Part shown: piece after piece, positions 54,805 through 63,957 of the stretch
How the letters are laid out: every line of letters begins with the position of its first letter
Numbering within the stretch: the first letter of the stretch is position 1
Assembly: GCA_913060895.1 (NCBI GenBank)
Contig: CAJXSN010000004.1
Coordinates: 151,036 to 215,035 of the forward strand
Origin: an uncultured Sphingomonadaceae bacterium
Lineage (GTDB): Bacteria; Pseudomonadota; Alphaproteobacteria; Sphingomonadales; Sphingomonadaceae
DNA: 64,000 nt
Reading direction: 5' to 3'
Notes under the pieces: model-generated
Database searches by the model: none
Seen by the model: only the letters and a program-made list of their open reading frames with translations
What the model was told of the DNA's origin: nothing
Program-made: the position numbers and the translations under genes

Positions 54805-57351
54805 CTACGCAGCAGCAAGCCGCGCTTGCGCCTTGGTTCCGGCAGCGGCGGCTTCCACTTCCGCCGCGAGCACGGGCTTAAATGCCTTGAGCCGCAGCGC
54901 GTTCGACAGCACGAACACGCTCGACAGCGCCATCGCACCAGCCGCCAACACCGGCGAGAGCAAGGTGCCCGACACCGGATAGAGCACGCCGGCCGCGACC
55001 GGGATCAGGGCGGCGTTGTAGGCGAAGGCCCAGAACAGGTTCTGCTTGATGTTGCGGATCGTCGCCTTCGACAGCGCAATCGCGTTCACCACGCCGCGCA
55101 GATCGCCGGACATCAGCACGACATCAGCCGATTCGATGGCGACGTCCGTTCCTGTTCCGATCGCCAGCCCGACATCGGCTTCCGCTAGCGCAGGCGCGTC
55201 GTTGATGCCGTCGCCGACGAAGGCGACCTTGCGGTTGCCCGTGCGAAGCTCGTGGATCGCCTTCACCTTGCCGTCCGGCAGCACTTCGGGAATCACCTCA
55301 TCGATCCCGAGCTGGCGTGCCACGGCCTCGGCGGTGGCACGGTTGTCGCCGGTGATCATCGCGACCTTCAGCCCCAGATCGTGCAATGCGCGGATCGCCT
55401 CCGGCGTGGTCTCCTTGATCGGGTCGGCGACGGCGATCACCGCCGCCAGCCTGCCGTCGATTGCAGCATAGAGCGGCGACTTGCCTTCGCCGCCGAGTCG
55501 GGCGGCCTCCTGCGCGAACGCCGCCACCTCATGGCCGAGCTTTTCCATGTAGCGGTCCGCGCCGACCGCGACATGGCGACCGCCAACCGTAGCGGCGACG
55601 CCGTAGCCCGGCACCGCGTCGAAGCCCTCGGGCGTGCCGATCTGCAAGCCGCGTTCCCTGGCCGCCGCAACGATGGCGGACGCGATGGGATGCTCAGACT
55701 TTGCCTCGACCGCTGCAACCAGCGCCAGCACCTCGTCACGCTCGAACCCGGCGGAAGGCATGAGGTCGGTCAGTTCGGGACGGCCCTTGGTCAGCGTGCC
55801 GGTCTTGTCGAGCGCGACGACAGTGACGTCGCGTAGCGCCTGCAACGCTTCGCCCTTGCGGAACAGCACGCCGAGTTCGGCGGCGCGACCCGTTCCGACC
55901 ATGATCGAGGTCGGCGTCGCCAGTCCCATTGCGCATGGGCAGGCGATGATCAGCACGGCGACTGCATTGACCAGCGCAAAGGTGAGCGCGGGCGACGGAC
56001 CGAAGACCAGCCAGATAAGGAACGTGAGCGCGGCGACAGCCATGACTGCGGGCACGAACCACGCCGTCACCTTGTCCACCAGCGCCTGGATCGGCAGCTT
56101 CGAGCCTTGCGCCTCTTCGACCATGCGGATGATCTGCGCCAGCACGGTATCCGCGCCGACCTTGGTCGCCCGGAACGAGAAGGCACCGGTCTTGTTGATC
56201 GTGCCGCCCACGACTTCCGCCCCGGTCTGCTTGGCGACCGGCACCGGCTCGCCGGTGATCATTGATTCATCGACGTAAGAACTGCCCTCGACCACCTCGC
56301 CATCGACGGGCACCTGATCGCCGGGCCGGACCTGGACGATGTCGCCGGCGCGAACCTCCGACAGCGGCACTTCGACCGTCTGGCCGTCACGCTCGACGCG
56401 TGCGGTCTTCGGCTGCAACCGGACCAGTCGCTTGATCGCCTCGGAGGTGCGACCCTTGGCCTTGGCTTCCAGATAACGGCCAAGCAGGATCAGTGTGACA
56501 ATGACCGCGGCGGCCTCAAAGTAGACATTGGCCGTGCCGGCGGGCAGCACCTGCGGCGCAAAGGTCGCGACCACCGAATAGGCCCAGGCGGCAGATGTGC
56601 CGACCGTCACCAGCGAGTTCATGTCCGGCGTGCCGCGCAGCATAGCGGGCACGCCCTTCTGGAAGAAACGGCGGCCCGGGCCGAACAGGATGATGGTGGT
56701 CAGCACGAACTGGATGAGCCAGCTCGTCTGCGTCCCGATCGTGTTCATCACGAGATCATGGATCGCTGGCACGACATGCGAGCCCATTTCGATCACGAAG
56801 ACGGGCAAGGTCAGCACGGCGGCAATCAGCGTCGCCCGGCGCAGACCGGCCAGTTCGCGCTCGCGCGCCTCCCGCTCGCGATCGGTAGAGCCTTCACCTT
56901 CAATTCGGTGCGGTTCGTAGCCGGCGCTGCGGATCGCCGCCTCGATATCCTCGGCAGACGCAACGCCAGCAAGATGGCGCACGCTGACCCGCTCGGTCGC
57001 GAGATTGACAACGGCAGCGTTGATGCCAGGCACGGCCTTGACCGCCTTCTCGACACTGCCGACGCAGGATGCGCAGGTCATGCCTGTCACACCGAACTCG
57101 ACCGATATTTCCGGCACCGCATAGCCCGCGCCTTCGACGGCGCGAACGACCGCGGCCGCATCAGGCTCGCCCGTGAAGGTCACATCGGCCCGCTCGGTCG
57201 CCAGATTGACGCTTACATTGGCCACTTCCGGCAGCTTGGCGATCGCCTTTTCCACATGGGAAACGCACGATGCGCAGGTCATTCCCTCGACCGGGATGCT
57301 GAGCGTCAACCGAGCACCGGCCCCTCGCTGCAATGGAACGACATTTGTCAT
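54805..57351 (-). CDS. Copper-translocating P1B-type ATPase
   Basis: 848 residues from the ATG at 57351. Two heavy-metal domains with GMTCASC (residues about 23 and 91), the TGE phosphatase motif (MITGEPVP), the CPC membrane motif ([13 protein letters not shown]), DKTGTLTKG with the phosphorylated aspartate and [11 protein letters not shown]. It pumps Cu(I) out of the cytoplasm. Preceded by a CueR operator (57,391-57,410). Confidence 0.95.
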   Translation of the reverse strand: MTNVVPLQRGAGARLTLSIPVEGMTCASCVSHVEKAIAKLPEVANVSVNLATERADVTFTGEPDAAAVVRAVEGAGYAVPEISVEFGVTGMTCASCVGSVEKAVKAVPGINAAVVNLATERVSVRHLAGVASAEDIEAAIRSAGYEPHRIEGEGSTDREREARERELAGLRRATLIAAVLTLPVFVIEMGSHVVPAIHDLVMNTIGTQTSWLIQFVLTTIILFGPGRRFFQKGVPAMLRGTPDMNSLVTVGTSAAWAYSVVATFAPQVLPAGTANVYFEAAAVIVTLILLGRYLEAKAKGRTSEAIKRLVRLQPKTARVERDGQTVEVPLSEVRAGDIVQVRPGDQVPVDGEVVEGSSYVDESMITGEPVPVAKQTGAEVVGGTINKTGAFSFRATKVGADTVLAQIIRMVEEAQGSKLPIQALVDKVTAWFVPAVMAVAALTFLIWLVFGPSPALTFALVNAVAVLIIACPCAMGLATPTSIMVGTGRAAELGVLFRKGEALQALRDVTVVALDKTGTLTKGRPELTDLMPSAGFERDEVLALVAAVEAKSEHPIASAIVAAARERGLQIGTPEGFDAVPGYGVAATVGGRHVAVGADRYMEKLGHEVAAFAQEAARLGGEGKSPLYAAIDGRLAAVIAVADPIKETTPEAIRALHDLGLKVAMITGDNRATAEAVARQLGIDEVIPEVLPDGKVKAIHELRTGNRKVAFVGDGINDAPALAEADVGLAIGTGTDVAIESADVVLMSGDLRGVVNAIALSKATIRNIKQNLFWAFAYNAALIPVAAGVLYPVSGTLLSPVLAAGAMALSSVFVLSNALRLKAFKPVLAAEVEAAAAGTKAQARLAAA

Positions 57352-57382
57352 GATGGTCTTCCTTCTCAAATCCATTGCACCC

Positions 57383-57413
57383 CAGATAGGGCTTCCAACG
57401 ATGGGAAGGTCAA
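57383..57413 (-). promoter_or_regulatory. CueR operator/promoter of the copper ATPase operon
   Basis: On the minus strand, TTGACC (57413-57408), a 19-base spacer and TATCTG (57388-57383) form a MerR-class promoter. The spacer holds the dyad CCTTCC...GGAAGC (57391-57409), close to the CueR consensus. The long spacer fits activation by CueR-Cu. Confidence 0.85.
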
Positions 57414-57450
57414 GGCCTCCGGCCAAAATCACTTTTCTGGGCATTCACCC

Positions 57451-57481
57451 TTGACCTTGCCATCGTGGCAAGGACCAGATT
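57451..57481 (+). promoter_or_regulatory. Second CueR operator, for the 57,514 gene
   Basis: On the plus strand, TTGACC (57451-57456), a 19-base spacer and CAGATT (57476-57481). The spacer contains the dyad CCTTGCCA / TGGCAAGG, perfect over 8 bases (57455-57473). Thus the CueR regulator should drive both divergent transcripts. Confidence 0.82.
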
Positions 57482-57513
57482 TCGCAGCGAACAGACCATC
57501 AAGGAGAGTTCGC

Positions 57514-57729
57514 ATGTTCCAGTTCACTATTCCCGGCATGACCTGCGGCGGCTGCGGCCGCCGGGTTACCAACGCGATCCTCACTGTCGACCCAGCGGCT
57601 GAGGTCATCACCGATCCGCCGTCCCGCGAGGTGAAGGTCATTACAAAGGCGGACGAGCAGGTGCTTCTCGCCGCGCTCAGCGAAGCTGGCTATCCGGTCG
57701 AGCGCAAGGATCAGCCAGCGGCCGCGTGA
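57514..57729 (+). CDS. Heavy-metal-binding (HMA) protein
   Basis: 71 residues, a single HMA domain with GMTCGGCGRRV near residue 9, as in CopZ/MerP. It could carry copper to the ATPase or bind it in the cytoplasm; there is no signal peptide, so it is a cytoplasmic carrier rather than MerP. An AAGGAG ribosome-binding site precedes the ATG. Confidence 0.88.
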   Translation: MFQFTIPGMTCGGCGRRVTNAILTVDPAAEVITDPPSREVKVITKADEQVLLAALSEAGYPVERKDQPAAA

Positions 57730-57767
57730 ACATACCAGCGGGCGCGGTGATAAACTGGCCGCGCCCC

Positions 57768-58745
57768 TCAGGAGGCGTGGCCGAAACGTTGGCGGTATTC
57801 GCCCGGTGTCAGCCCGATGAACCTGGCGAAAATCTTGCGGAAGGCTCCCGGATCGCCATAGCCCGTCTCCCATGCGATCTGCTCAACCGCAAGAGAGCTG
57901 AACTGCAACAACTCGCAGGCCTTGCTGACACGGAGCCGCTGCCCGTATTCCGATGTCGTCATGCCGGTCGCCTTGCGGAAGCGGCGCAGGAACGTGCGCC
58001 GTTCGAGACCAGCCCTCGCCGCCAGCGTTTCCAGCGAAATATCCTTGGCTTCGGTTTCCTGAAGCCAGCGCTGGACCTCCAGCACGGCAGCATCACCATG
58101 CCCTGTTCGTGGCGAAAAAATACTGTAATAGCGTTGCTCGCGCCCCGGCGGGTCGACCAGAAGGAACCTGGCGGTCTGGGTCATCACCTCCGCACCGCGC
58201 AGGCGTTCCACCAGCCGCAGGCACAGATCGGTCCAGGACATGACCCCACCAGCCGTCAGGATCTGGCCGCCATCGATCAGCAGTCGATCCACGTCCACCG
58301 GCACACGGGGAAAACGGGAACGAAACTGATCTTCGAGAATCCAGTGCGTGGTCGATGGCCTTCCGTCGAGAAGGCCGGTCTCTCCCAAGAGGAAAGCGCC
58401 GGCGCATACCGAAGCGAGAATGGTGCCTTCGGCGTGGCGATCGCGCAGCCAATCGAGATAGGGCGCGGCAATCCCGGCCGTTGCCGGCCCATCCAGACTG
58501 GGCGGCAGGATCAGAACCTCCGGCACGGTATGCGTGGAGGAACCGGTGTCATGGACACGTTGCGGCGGGCTGCCTTCCGCCTCGATGCGCCAATGACTGA
58601 CGGCGATCCGGTTCGGCCCGGATGGAGCGTGCGGCGATGAGAACCGATTGGAGACGAGAAAGAGATCGGTCATCGAAAGAACCGCCGACATCTGCGCTCC
58701 CGGATAGATCAGCAGCCCAACCTCTGCCTCTCGTTCAGCAGCCAT
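57768..58745 (-). CDS. GlxA-type AraC-family regulator
   Basis: 325 residues. The N-terminal DJ-1/PfpI-like domain (VGLLIYPGAQMSAVLSMTDLF, SVCAGAFLLGETGLLDGR) has a conserved cysteine in the nucleophile elbow; the C-terminal AraC HTH is seen in AARAGLERRTFLRRFRKATGM and QIAWETGYGDPGAFRKIF. It is divergent from the cysteine hydrolase gene at 58,854, its probable target. Confidence 0.9.
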   Translation of the reverse strand: MAAEREAEVGLLIYPGAQMSAVLSMTDLFLVSNRFSSPHAPSGPNRIAVSHWRIEAEGSPPQRVHDTGSSTHTVPEVLILPPSLDGPATAGIAAPYLDWLRDRHAEGTILASVCAGAFLLGETGLLDGRPSTTHWILEDQFRSRFPRVPVDVDRLLIDGGQILTAGGVMSWTDLCLRLVERLRGAEVMTQTARFLLVDPPGREQRYYSIFSPRTGHGDAAVLEVQRWLQETEAKDISLETLAARAGLERRTFLRRFRKATGMTTSEYGQRLRVSKACELLQFSSLAVEQIAWETGYGDPGAFRKIFARFIGLTPGEYRQRFGHAS

Positions 58746-58853
58746 TTGTCACTATTGCCCTCAATTATGTCGATATAGCCAATGGGCGTAGATCAAACCA
58801 ACCCCTATTGTCCAGTCACCGCAAACCTCAACAGCCAAGAGAAAGGTCAACCC

Positions 58854-59402
58854 ATGAGCAAACGCGCCATCGTCGTCGTCGACATCCAGAACGACTATTT
58901 TCCCGGTGGGAAGTACGAACTTGTCGGCATCCATAAGGCCGCCGAGAATGCAGCCCGCGTGATCGAGGCCGCGCGCCAGAAGGGTGATCGCGTCATCCAC
59001 GTCCAGCACATCTTCCCCAGTCAGGACGCACCGTTCTTCACGCCCGATTCCGAGGGCAGCAAGATCAATCCGGTCGTGACCCCGCGCGACGGCGAGACGG
59101 TCGTCGTCAAGAACCATCCGAACTCCTTCCTCAAGACGGAGCTGAGGGAAATCCTGGATGCCGACGGGATCGAGGACGTCGTGGTCGTCGGCGCGATGAG
59201 CCACATGTGCATCGACGCGACCACCCGTGCCGCCAGCGATTTCGGCTACAAGACGACCGTGGTTCAGGATGCCTGCGCGACGCGCGATCTCGAACATGAG
59301 GGCATCACCGTGCCGGCGGCGTCGGTCCAAGCCGCGATGATGTCGGCGCTCGGCTTCGCTTATGCGACGATCACGGATACTGACGCTTACACAGCGCAGT
59401 AA
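58854..59402 (+). CDS. Isochorismatase-like cysteine hydrolase
   Basis: 182 residues. The catalytic triad of the cysteine hydrolase superfamily is visible: D in VVVDIQNDYFPGGK near residue 10, a lysine in VKNHPNSFLKT, and the nucleophile cysteine in GAMSHMCIDATTRAA. Substrates range from nicotinamide to isochorismate; this cannot be decided. Divergent from the GlxA-type regulator. Confidence 0.88.
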   Translation: MSKRAIVVVDIQNDYFPGGKYELVGIHKAAENAARVIEAARQKGDRVIHVQHIFPSQDAPFFTPDSEGSKINPVVTPRDGETVVVKNHPNSFLKTELREILDADGIEDVVVVGAMSHMCIDATTRAASDFGYKTTVVQDACATRDLEHEGITVPAASVQAAMMSALGFAYATITDTDAYTAQ

Positions 59403-59461
59403 TCACCAATCGTTACCAATGCTGGAGCGGGCATGTATGCCCGCTCCGTGTAGTGAGGCGC

Positions 59462-61627
59462 TCAAGCCTCGCGCTCGGGATTGAAGCCGAGAAGCCGCAG
59501 CGCGTTGAGGGTGACCAGCACCGTCGCCCCGGTATCGGCCATGATCGCGATCCACAGCCCGGTCATCCCGAGGACGGTGGTGACCAGGAACACGGCCTTG
59601 AGGCCGAGCGCGATCGCCACGTTCTGCCGAATGTTCGACATGGCGGCGCGGGCGAGCCGGATTTTTGCGGCAACGTCGCTCACGCGGTTGCGCAGGATCG
59701 CAGCATCTGCGGTCTCCAGCGCGACATCGGTGCCCGAGCCCATTGCCACGCCGACATGGGCAGTCGCCAGCGCTGGGGCATCGTTGATGCCGTCGCCGAC
59801 CATCAGCACCCGGTCATTCGCCACCATTTCACGGATAATTGCGACCTTGTCTTCGGGCATCAGCTCGGCGCGGTGTTCCATGCCGAGCCGACCGGCGATG
59901 GCTGCCGCAGTGCGGGCATTGTCGCCGGTCAGCATGACCGATTTGATGCCGAGCGCCTTGAGCTGGCGCACCGCATCGGCCGCATCCTCGCGCGGCTCGT
60001 CGCGCAGCGCGATCAGTCCAAGCAGCCGGTTCGGACGGAACACCGCGACGACGGTCTTGCCCTCGCCCTCAAGCCGGGCCGCAATGCTGCGAACCTCATC
60101 GTCAAGAACGCCCGAGCTTTCCGCGAAGCGTGGCGATGCCACCCATGCCGACTCGCTATCGATCACCGCCTCGGCACCCTTGCCAGGTAGCGCACGGGCG
60201 TCGGAGGCTGCGGGCGTGGCGATGCCGTCAGCTTTGGCACGGGTCAGGATCGCCTCGGCCAGTGGATGGCTTGAGCCCGTCTCGACCCCCGCGGCGACCG
60301 AGAGAACTTCTGCTTCCGTTCCAGCGACCGGTATCAGGTCGGTCACAAGGGGACGGCCGTTGGTCAGCGTGCCGGTCTTGTCGAACGCGACATGCGTGGT
60401 GGTGGCTGCCGCCTCGATCACCGCGCCGCCCTTCATCAACAGTCCGCGCCGCGCTCCTGACGACAGTGCCGAGGCGATCGACGCCGGCACCGAGATCACT
60501 AATGCGCAGGGACAGCCAATCAGCAGCAGCGCCAGCGCGCGATAGATCCAGATATCCCATTCCTGCCCGAAGGCGAGCGGCGGAAGAACCGCGACCAGCA
60601 GCGCAACCCCAACAATCACCGGCATATAGACTCGGCTGAAACGGTCGATGAAGCGCTCGGTCGGCGCGCGGGCGCTTTCTGCTTCCTCGACCAGGCGGAT
60701 GATGCGGGCGATGGTGTTGTCCTCGGCCGCCTTCGTCACCGTTACATGCAGCGCGGCCTCGGTGTTGATCGAGCCCGCGAAAATCATATCACCCGGCTCT
60801 TTCAGCTTTGGCACGCTCTCGCCGGTCACGGGACTTTCATCCACGCCCGAGACGCCGCGCGCGATCTCGCCATCGGCCGGAACCCGGTCGCCCGGACGCA
60901 CCAGCACGGTCTGGCCGATCCTGAGCGATCCGGCCGCCACCTCGTGCGTTCCCCCATCAACTTCCAGCAGCGCCGTCTTCGGCACCAGATTGGCGAGCCC
61001 CCGGATTCCGTCGCGGGCTTTGTTTGCGGCCACGCTTTCCAGGACCTCTCCCACGGCAAAGAGGAAGACCACCAGCGCCGCTTCTCCGGCAGCGTCGATG
61101 AACAGCGCGCCGATCGCGGCGATGGTCATCAGCATCTCGATGGTGAACGGCATTCCAGCCCGGGCGGCATTGATGGCCCGACGCGCGATCGGCGCAACGC
61201 CGATTACGGTCGCCGCGACAAAAGCCCAGCGCGCTACCTCGTCACCGACCAGGAAGCTCAGGGCGAAGGCGGCAAGGAACAGCAATCCGGTGCCGATGAC
61301 CAGCCGACCTTTGCCGGTGCGGTACCAAGACTGGGAGGGAGTACCAAAGCCCGGTGCGGCGCCTCCTTGCGCCTGTGTTGCCCCACCGCCGTCTTCACTC
61401 GCCGCCCCCCTGGGGGCGACCCCGTAGCCAAGCGAGCGCACCGCCGCCTCGACCCGTTCACGCGTCGTCTTGCCTTCGTCCAGAATGAGTCGCAGCCTTT
61501 CGCTCATCAGGGTGACGTCCACCTGGCTCACGCCTGGCAGACGCTCGACCGCCGTTCTGACCTTGCCGGCACATGACCCGCAGTCCATGCCGGTCACCGT
61601 CCATTCAACGCTCGTTTCGTTACTCAT
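59462..61627 (-). CDS. Cd/Zn/Pb-type P1B ATPase
   Basis: 721 residues from the ATG at 61627 (an ATG at 61633 adds two residues). One HMA domain (GMDCGSC), PVTGESVP, GCPCALVISVPA, the phosphorylated DKTGTLTNG and [13 protein letters not shown]. The single HMA domain and CPC context are typical of ZntA/CadA exporters. It faces the MerR gene at 61,724 across a MerR-type operator. Confidence 0.92.
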   Translation of the reverse strand: MSNETSVEWTVTGMDCGSCAGKVRTAVERLPGVSQVDVTLMSERLRLILDEGKTTRERVEAAVRSLGYGVAPRGAASEDGGGATQAQGGAAPGFGTPSQSWYRTGKGRLVIGTGLLFLAAFALSFLVGDEVARWAFVAATVIGVAPIARRAINAARAGMPFTIEMLMTIAAIGALFIDAAGEAALVVFLFAVGEVLESVAANKARDGIRGLANLVPKTALLEVDGGTHEVAAGSLRIGQTVLVRPGDRVPADGEIARGVSGVDESPVTGESVPKLKEPGDMIFAGSINTEAALHVTVTKAAEDNTIARIIRLVEEAESARAPTERFIDRFSRVYMPVIVGVALLVAVLPPLAFGQEWDIWIYRALALLLIGCPCALVISVPASIASALSSGARRGLLMKGGAVIEAAATTTHVAFDKTGTLTNGRPLVTDLIPVAGTEAEVLSVAAGVETGSSHPLAEAILTRAKADGIATPAASDARALPGKGAEAVIDSESAWVASPRFAESSGVLDDEVRSIAARLEGEGKTVVAVFRPNRLLGLIALRDEPREDAADAVRQLKALGIKSVMLTGDNARTAAAIAGRLGMEHRAELMPEDKVAIIREMVANDRVLMVGDGINDAPALATAHVGVAMGSGTDVALETADAAILRNRVSDVAAKIRLARAAMSNIRQNVAIALGLKAVFLVTTVLGMTGLWIAIMADTGATVLVTLNALRLLGFNPEREA

Positions 61628-61687
61628 TGTCATCTCGCCCTTCCGCTCGCTGTCAGCAGCTCTTGTTTCCATCGAGTCAGCAACCTA

Positions 61688-61712
61688 ATGTCTCTAGCAA
61701 CTAGAGGTTCAA
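61688..61712 (-). promoter_or_regulatory. MerR-type operator between Cd/Zn ATPase and its regulator
   Basis: A dyad CTCTAG-CAA-CTAGAG at 61692-61706, flanked on the minus strand by a -35 TTGAAC (61712-61707) and, 19 bases on, TAGGTT. The layout is that of a ZntR/CadR-controlled ATPase promoter. Confidence 0.72.
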
Positions 61713-61723
61713 GAGGTATTTTG

Positions 61724-62191
61724 ATGCTGACGATCGGAAAATTGGGTGAAGCGGCCGGGGTGAAGGTGCCGACCATCCGCTATTACGAACAGATAGGCAT
61801 CCTGCCGGAACCCGAGCGCAGCGCCGGCAACCAAAGACTTTATGGGACGAGGACACTCGATCGGCTGGCCTTCATCCGCCACGCGCGCGACCTCGGCTTT
61901 CCGCTGGAGGCGATCCGCGACCTCTTGAGTCTTTCCGACCGGCCCGATCAGTCCTGCGCGGAAGCCGATGTCATCGCAAAGGAACAGCTTGGCGCGGTCC
62001 GGGCACGCATCACACGACTGACGGCACTGAAAGGGGAGCTGGAGCGGATGATCGTCCAATGCGCGCAGGGAACCATCGCGAACTGCCGGGTCATCGAAGC
62101 GCTGAGCGACCATGCGTCGTGCACACAAGGCCACCAGAGAGCCGCCAGCATGGCTGGTGGCGACGACAACATTCAGGAAGTTGCAAGTTGA
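61724..62191 (+). CDS. MerR-family Cd/Zn/Pb regulator
   Basis: 155 residues. HTH (LTIGKLGEAAGVKVPTIRYYEQIGIL), then a long helix, then DQSCAEAD and VQCAQGTIANCRVIEAL, three cysteines placed as in ZntR/CadR/PbrR. It should activate the divergent ATPase gene. The ATG at 61724 is used. Confidence 0.9.
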   Translation: MLTIGKLGEAAGVKVPTIRYYEQIGILPEPERSAGNQRLYGTRTLDRLAFIRHARDLGFPLEAIRDLLSLSDRPDQSCAEADVIAKEQLGAVRARITRLTALKGELERMIVQCAQGTIANCRVIEALSDHASCTQGHQRAASMAGGDDNIQEVAS

Positions 62192-62728
62192 GCCTCACCC
62201 AAAGGAGATATTGGTCGCCACCGCAGCAGCGGCAGTAATGTCCCGATAGCTGCCTCCTGCCTATCTTGAGCGTGACAGTTCCTCTGCGTCTTACGGCAAC
62301 CTGGCCTGCGGACGGAACCCTTGCAGGACCAGGAGTGGATATGGATCTTCTACAATCTTCGTCAGTGCGCGGGCAAGGGATGGCAACGAGCCCGGATTGG
62401 CGTGAGGCCAAAGGGCGCAGCCCGAAGGGGATATGACGGTCAGCACCAGCGTTGGCAGACTGAACCGGGAACCGGTTGAGGCAATGCCAGTGGAAGGGGC
62501 CGGGAAGGAGGATGCGCACAGCCTGAACGCAGGGTGACATATGGCCGGTGTGCCGGGTCTGGTCATCCTGATGGAGCCTCAATGTCGCCACGTCTCCGTT
62601 CAGCCCCTGTGTCTCGACCGCTCCAAACGGCCTCTTCAATGGCCTGATCTGGCCGAAGACCAGCGCGGGGCGCTTCGATCGCTTTAGCGCAACAGCGTCG
62701 TCACAACTTTCTTCCCCTGACGGCCCCA
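62192..62728. other. Intergenic stretch without a recognised gene
   Basis: About 540 bases. A 34-codon frame begins near 62433 (MTVSTSVGRLNREPVEAMP) but has no support as a real gene. A 256-codon minus-strand frame spans much of this region but its composition looks like a shadow. Group II intron-like or IS remnants could be present; none could be confirmed. Confidence 0.35.
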
Positions 62729-62880
62729 CCCCATGCGGCAAGCCGCATGGGGACCCCGGGTTTGCCGCCATTCCTCGCGCGCCAAGAAAGTTTCTCCTGT
62801 GCTGTCCAGCCCCCGCAAACGGGGGTGCGCCAGCGTTCGTCTCCGGCCGGTCGATCGCCATAGAGGCCGCAATGGTGCGG
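62729..62880 (+). promoter_or_regulatory. Structured leader, type 3, copy 2 (before DUF736 gene)
   Basis: The first hairpin CCCCATGCGGC / GCCGCATGGGG (62729-62752) is the same shape as the one at 51,986, with C-G replaced by T-A and A-T by G-C. It is followed by a CCCCCG/CGGGGG hairpin with a CAAA loop (62811-62826) and a CCGCA/TGCGG hairpin (62867-62880). The ATG of the DUF736 gene is at 62,909 with GGAGAAC and GGAG just before it. Confidence 0.65.
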
Positions 62881-62908
62881 GCTCGGAAACGGAGAACGGA
62901 GACTTACA

Positions 62909-63235
62909 ATGGCGACCATCGGCACTTTCAAGAAGACCGCCTCGAACGAATTCACCGGCGAAATCGTCACACTCAGCGTCCAGGCCAAGGGCGTGCGCAT
63001 CATCCCCGACCTGCGCGCCACCGGCGACAACGCCCCCAGCCACCGGGTTCTGGTTGGCCGCGCCGAGATCGGCGCCGCCTGGTCCAAACGCTCGGGCGAG
63101 GGCCGCGACTATCTGGGCCTCAAGCTGGACGATCCGAGCTTCAACGCCCCGATCTACGCCAACCTCTTCGACGACGAGGATGGTGAGAGCCACTCGCTCA
63201 TCTGGTCCCGCCCCAACGGTCGCCGCAGCGACTGA
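62909..63235 (+). CDS. DUF736 protein
   Basis: 108 residues, whole-length DUF736: MATIGTFKKTASNEFTGEIVTLSVQ then VRIIPDLRAT, RVLVGRAEIGAAWSKRSGEGRDYLGLKLDDPSF. A small basic-acidic protein of conjugative plasmids, function unknown. It has the type 3 leader and a strong terminator after it. Confidence 0.92.
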   Translation: MATIGTFKKTASNEFTGEIVTLSVQAKGVRIIPDLRATGDNAPSHRVLVGRAEIGAAWSKRSGEGRDYLGLKLDDPSFNAPIYANLFDDEDGESHSLIWSRPNGRRSD

Positions 63236-63245
63236 CACGGGCACA

Positions 63246-63273
63246 AGGCCCCGGTCGCAAGGCCGGGGCCTTC
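63246..63273 (+). terminator. Terminator-like hairpin after DUF736 gene
   Basis: AAGGCCCCGG pairs with CCGGGGCCTT in a 10-pair stem with an 8-base loop, ending in CTTCCC. It is just after the DUF736 stop. Confidence 0.65.
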
Positions 63274-63328
63274 CCATATCTGGCGGAAAGACCCGTTCGC
63301 CCACGGGATTTGCCCGAGCAAAATCGGC

Positions 63329-63957
63329 TCAGCCGGTCAGGATCGGAAGCATCGCTTTCACATGAGCGTCGATGCGTTCCAGCACGGGCCGAGGAACGGC
63401 CTCGCGTTCTGGCAGGGTCCACCACTGCGCATCGATGCGCTTCACCGTCTCGGCGACGGCTTTGAGGACGGCCGGCTCGGGAAGCCGTGCCCGGTTGGCA
63501 AACGCCTTCCAGCGGGCCAGCGTCAGACCCTTGAATGCCCGCTCGCCGCCGAGTGACAGCGCCAACCCGTCGGCCGGAATATAGGGAACGGTCGAAAGCA
63601 TATCGTAGATCGGAGCAAGGGCGGGCGTGTCGCCATCGCCCGGATAGATCAGTGACCAGTTCTTGAGGTGCATGTCGCCATTGCCCATGACCACCGAGAA
63701 GGTCAGCCGCCGGACAAACTCCAGTGCGGCAAAGGGCGAGATCGCCACGTTCAGCACGGATGCGATGTCGTGGGAGGCGGCTCCGTCATATTTGCGCGCC
63801 GGGTAGAGGCCGAAGACCTGCGCGAAATCCTCGATATGGATACGCTGCCCATCATTTCCGCGATCGAAGCGCCGGACCAGCAGGACGAGACCTTCGGCAA
63901 GCGTCTCGAACTCTTCGGGAATACCCTCGAACTGGTCGCGACCGACCAGTTCCCGCT
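63329..63957 (-). CDS. HipA-type kinase, N-terminus cut by the contig end
   Basis: The frame runs uninterrupted from the stop at 63,329 to 63,957, where an adapter begins, giving about 209 residues of the C-terminal part. HipA features: LLVRRFDRGNDGQRIHIEDFAQVFGL, then FSVVMGNGDMHLKNWSLIYPG with the catalytic GNxDxHxKN and the later DMLST. HipA kinases are toxins acting with a HipB repressor. No HipB is visible; it would lie beyond the cut. The GTG at 63,757 sometimes taken as the start is inside the domain. Confidence 0.85.

Noticed and set aside
62091..62861. A 256-codon minus-strand open frame.
   Set aside because: It overlaps the regulator end and the DUF736 leader hairpin, has no recognisable motif, and its proline/arginine-rich composition fits a shadow frame in GC-rich DNA.
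30654..63957. CRISPR arrays or large direct repeats.
   Set aside because: No regularly spaced repeats were seen; the only repeated sequences are the leaders and the short operator words.
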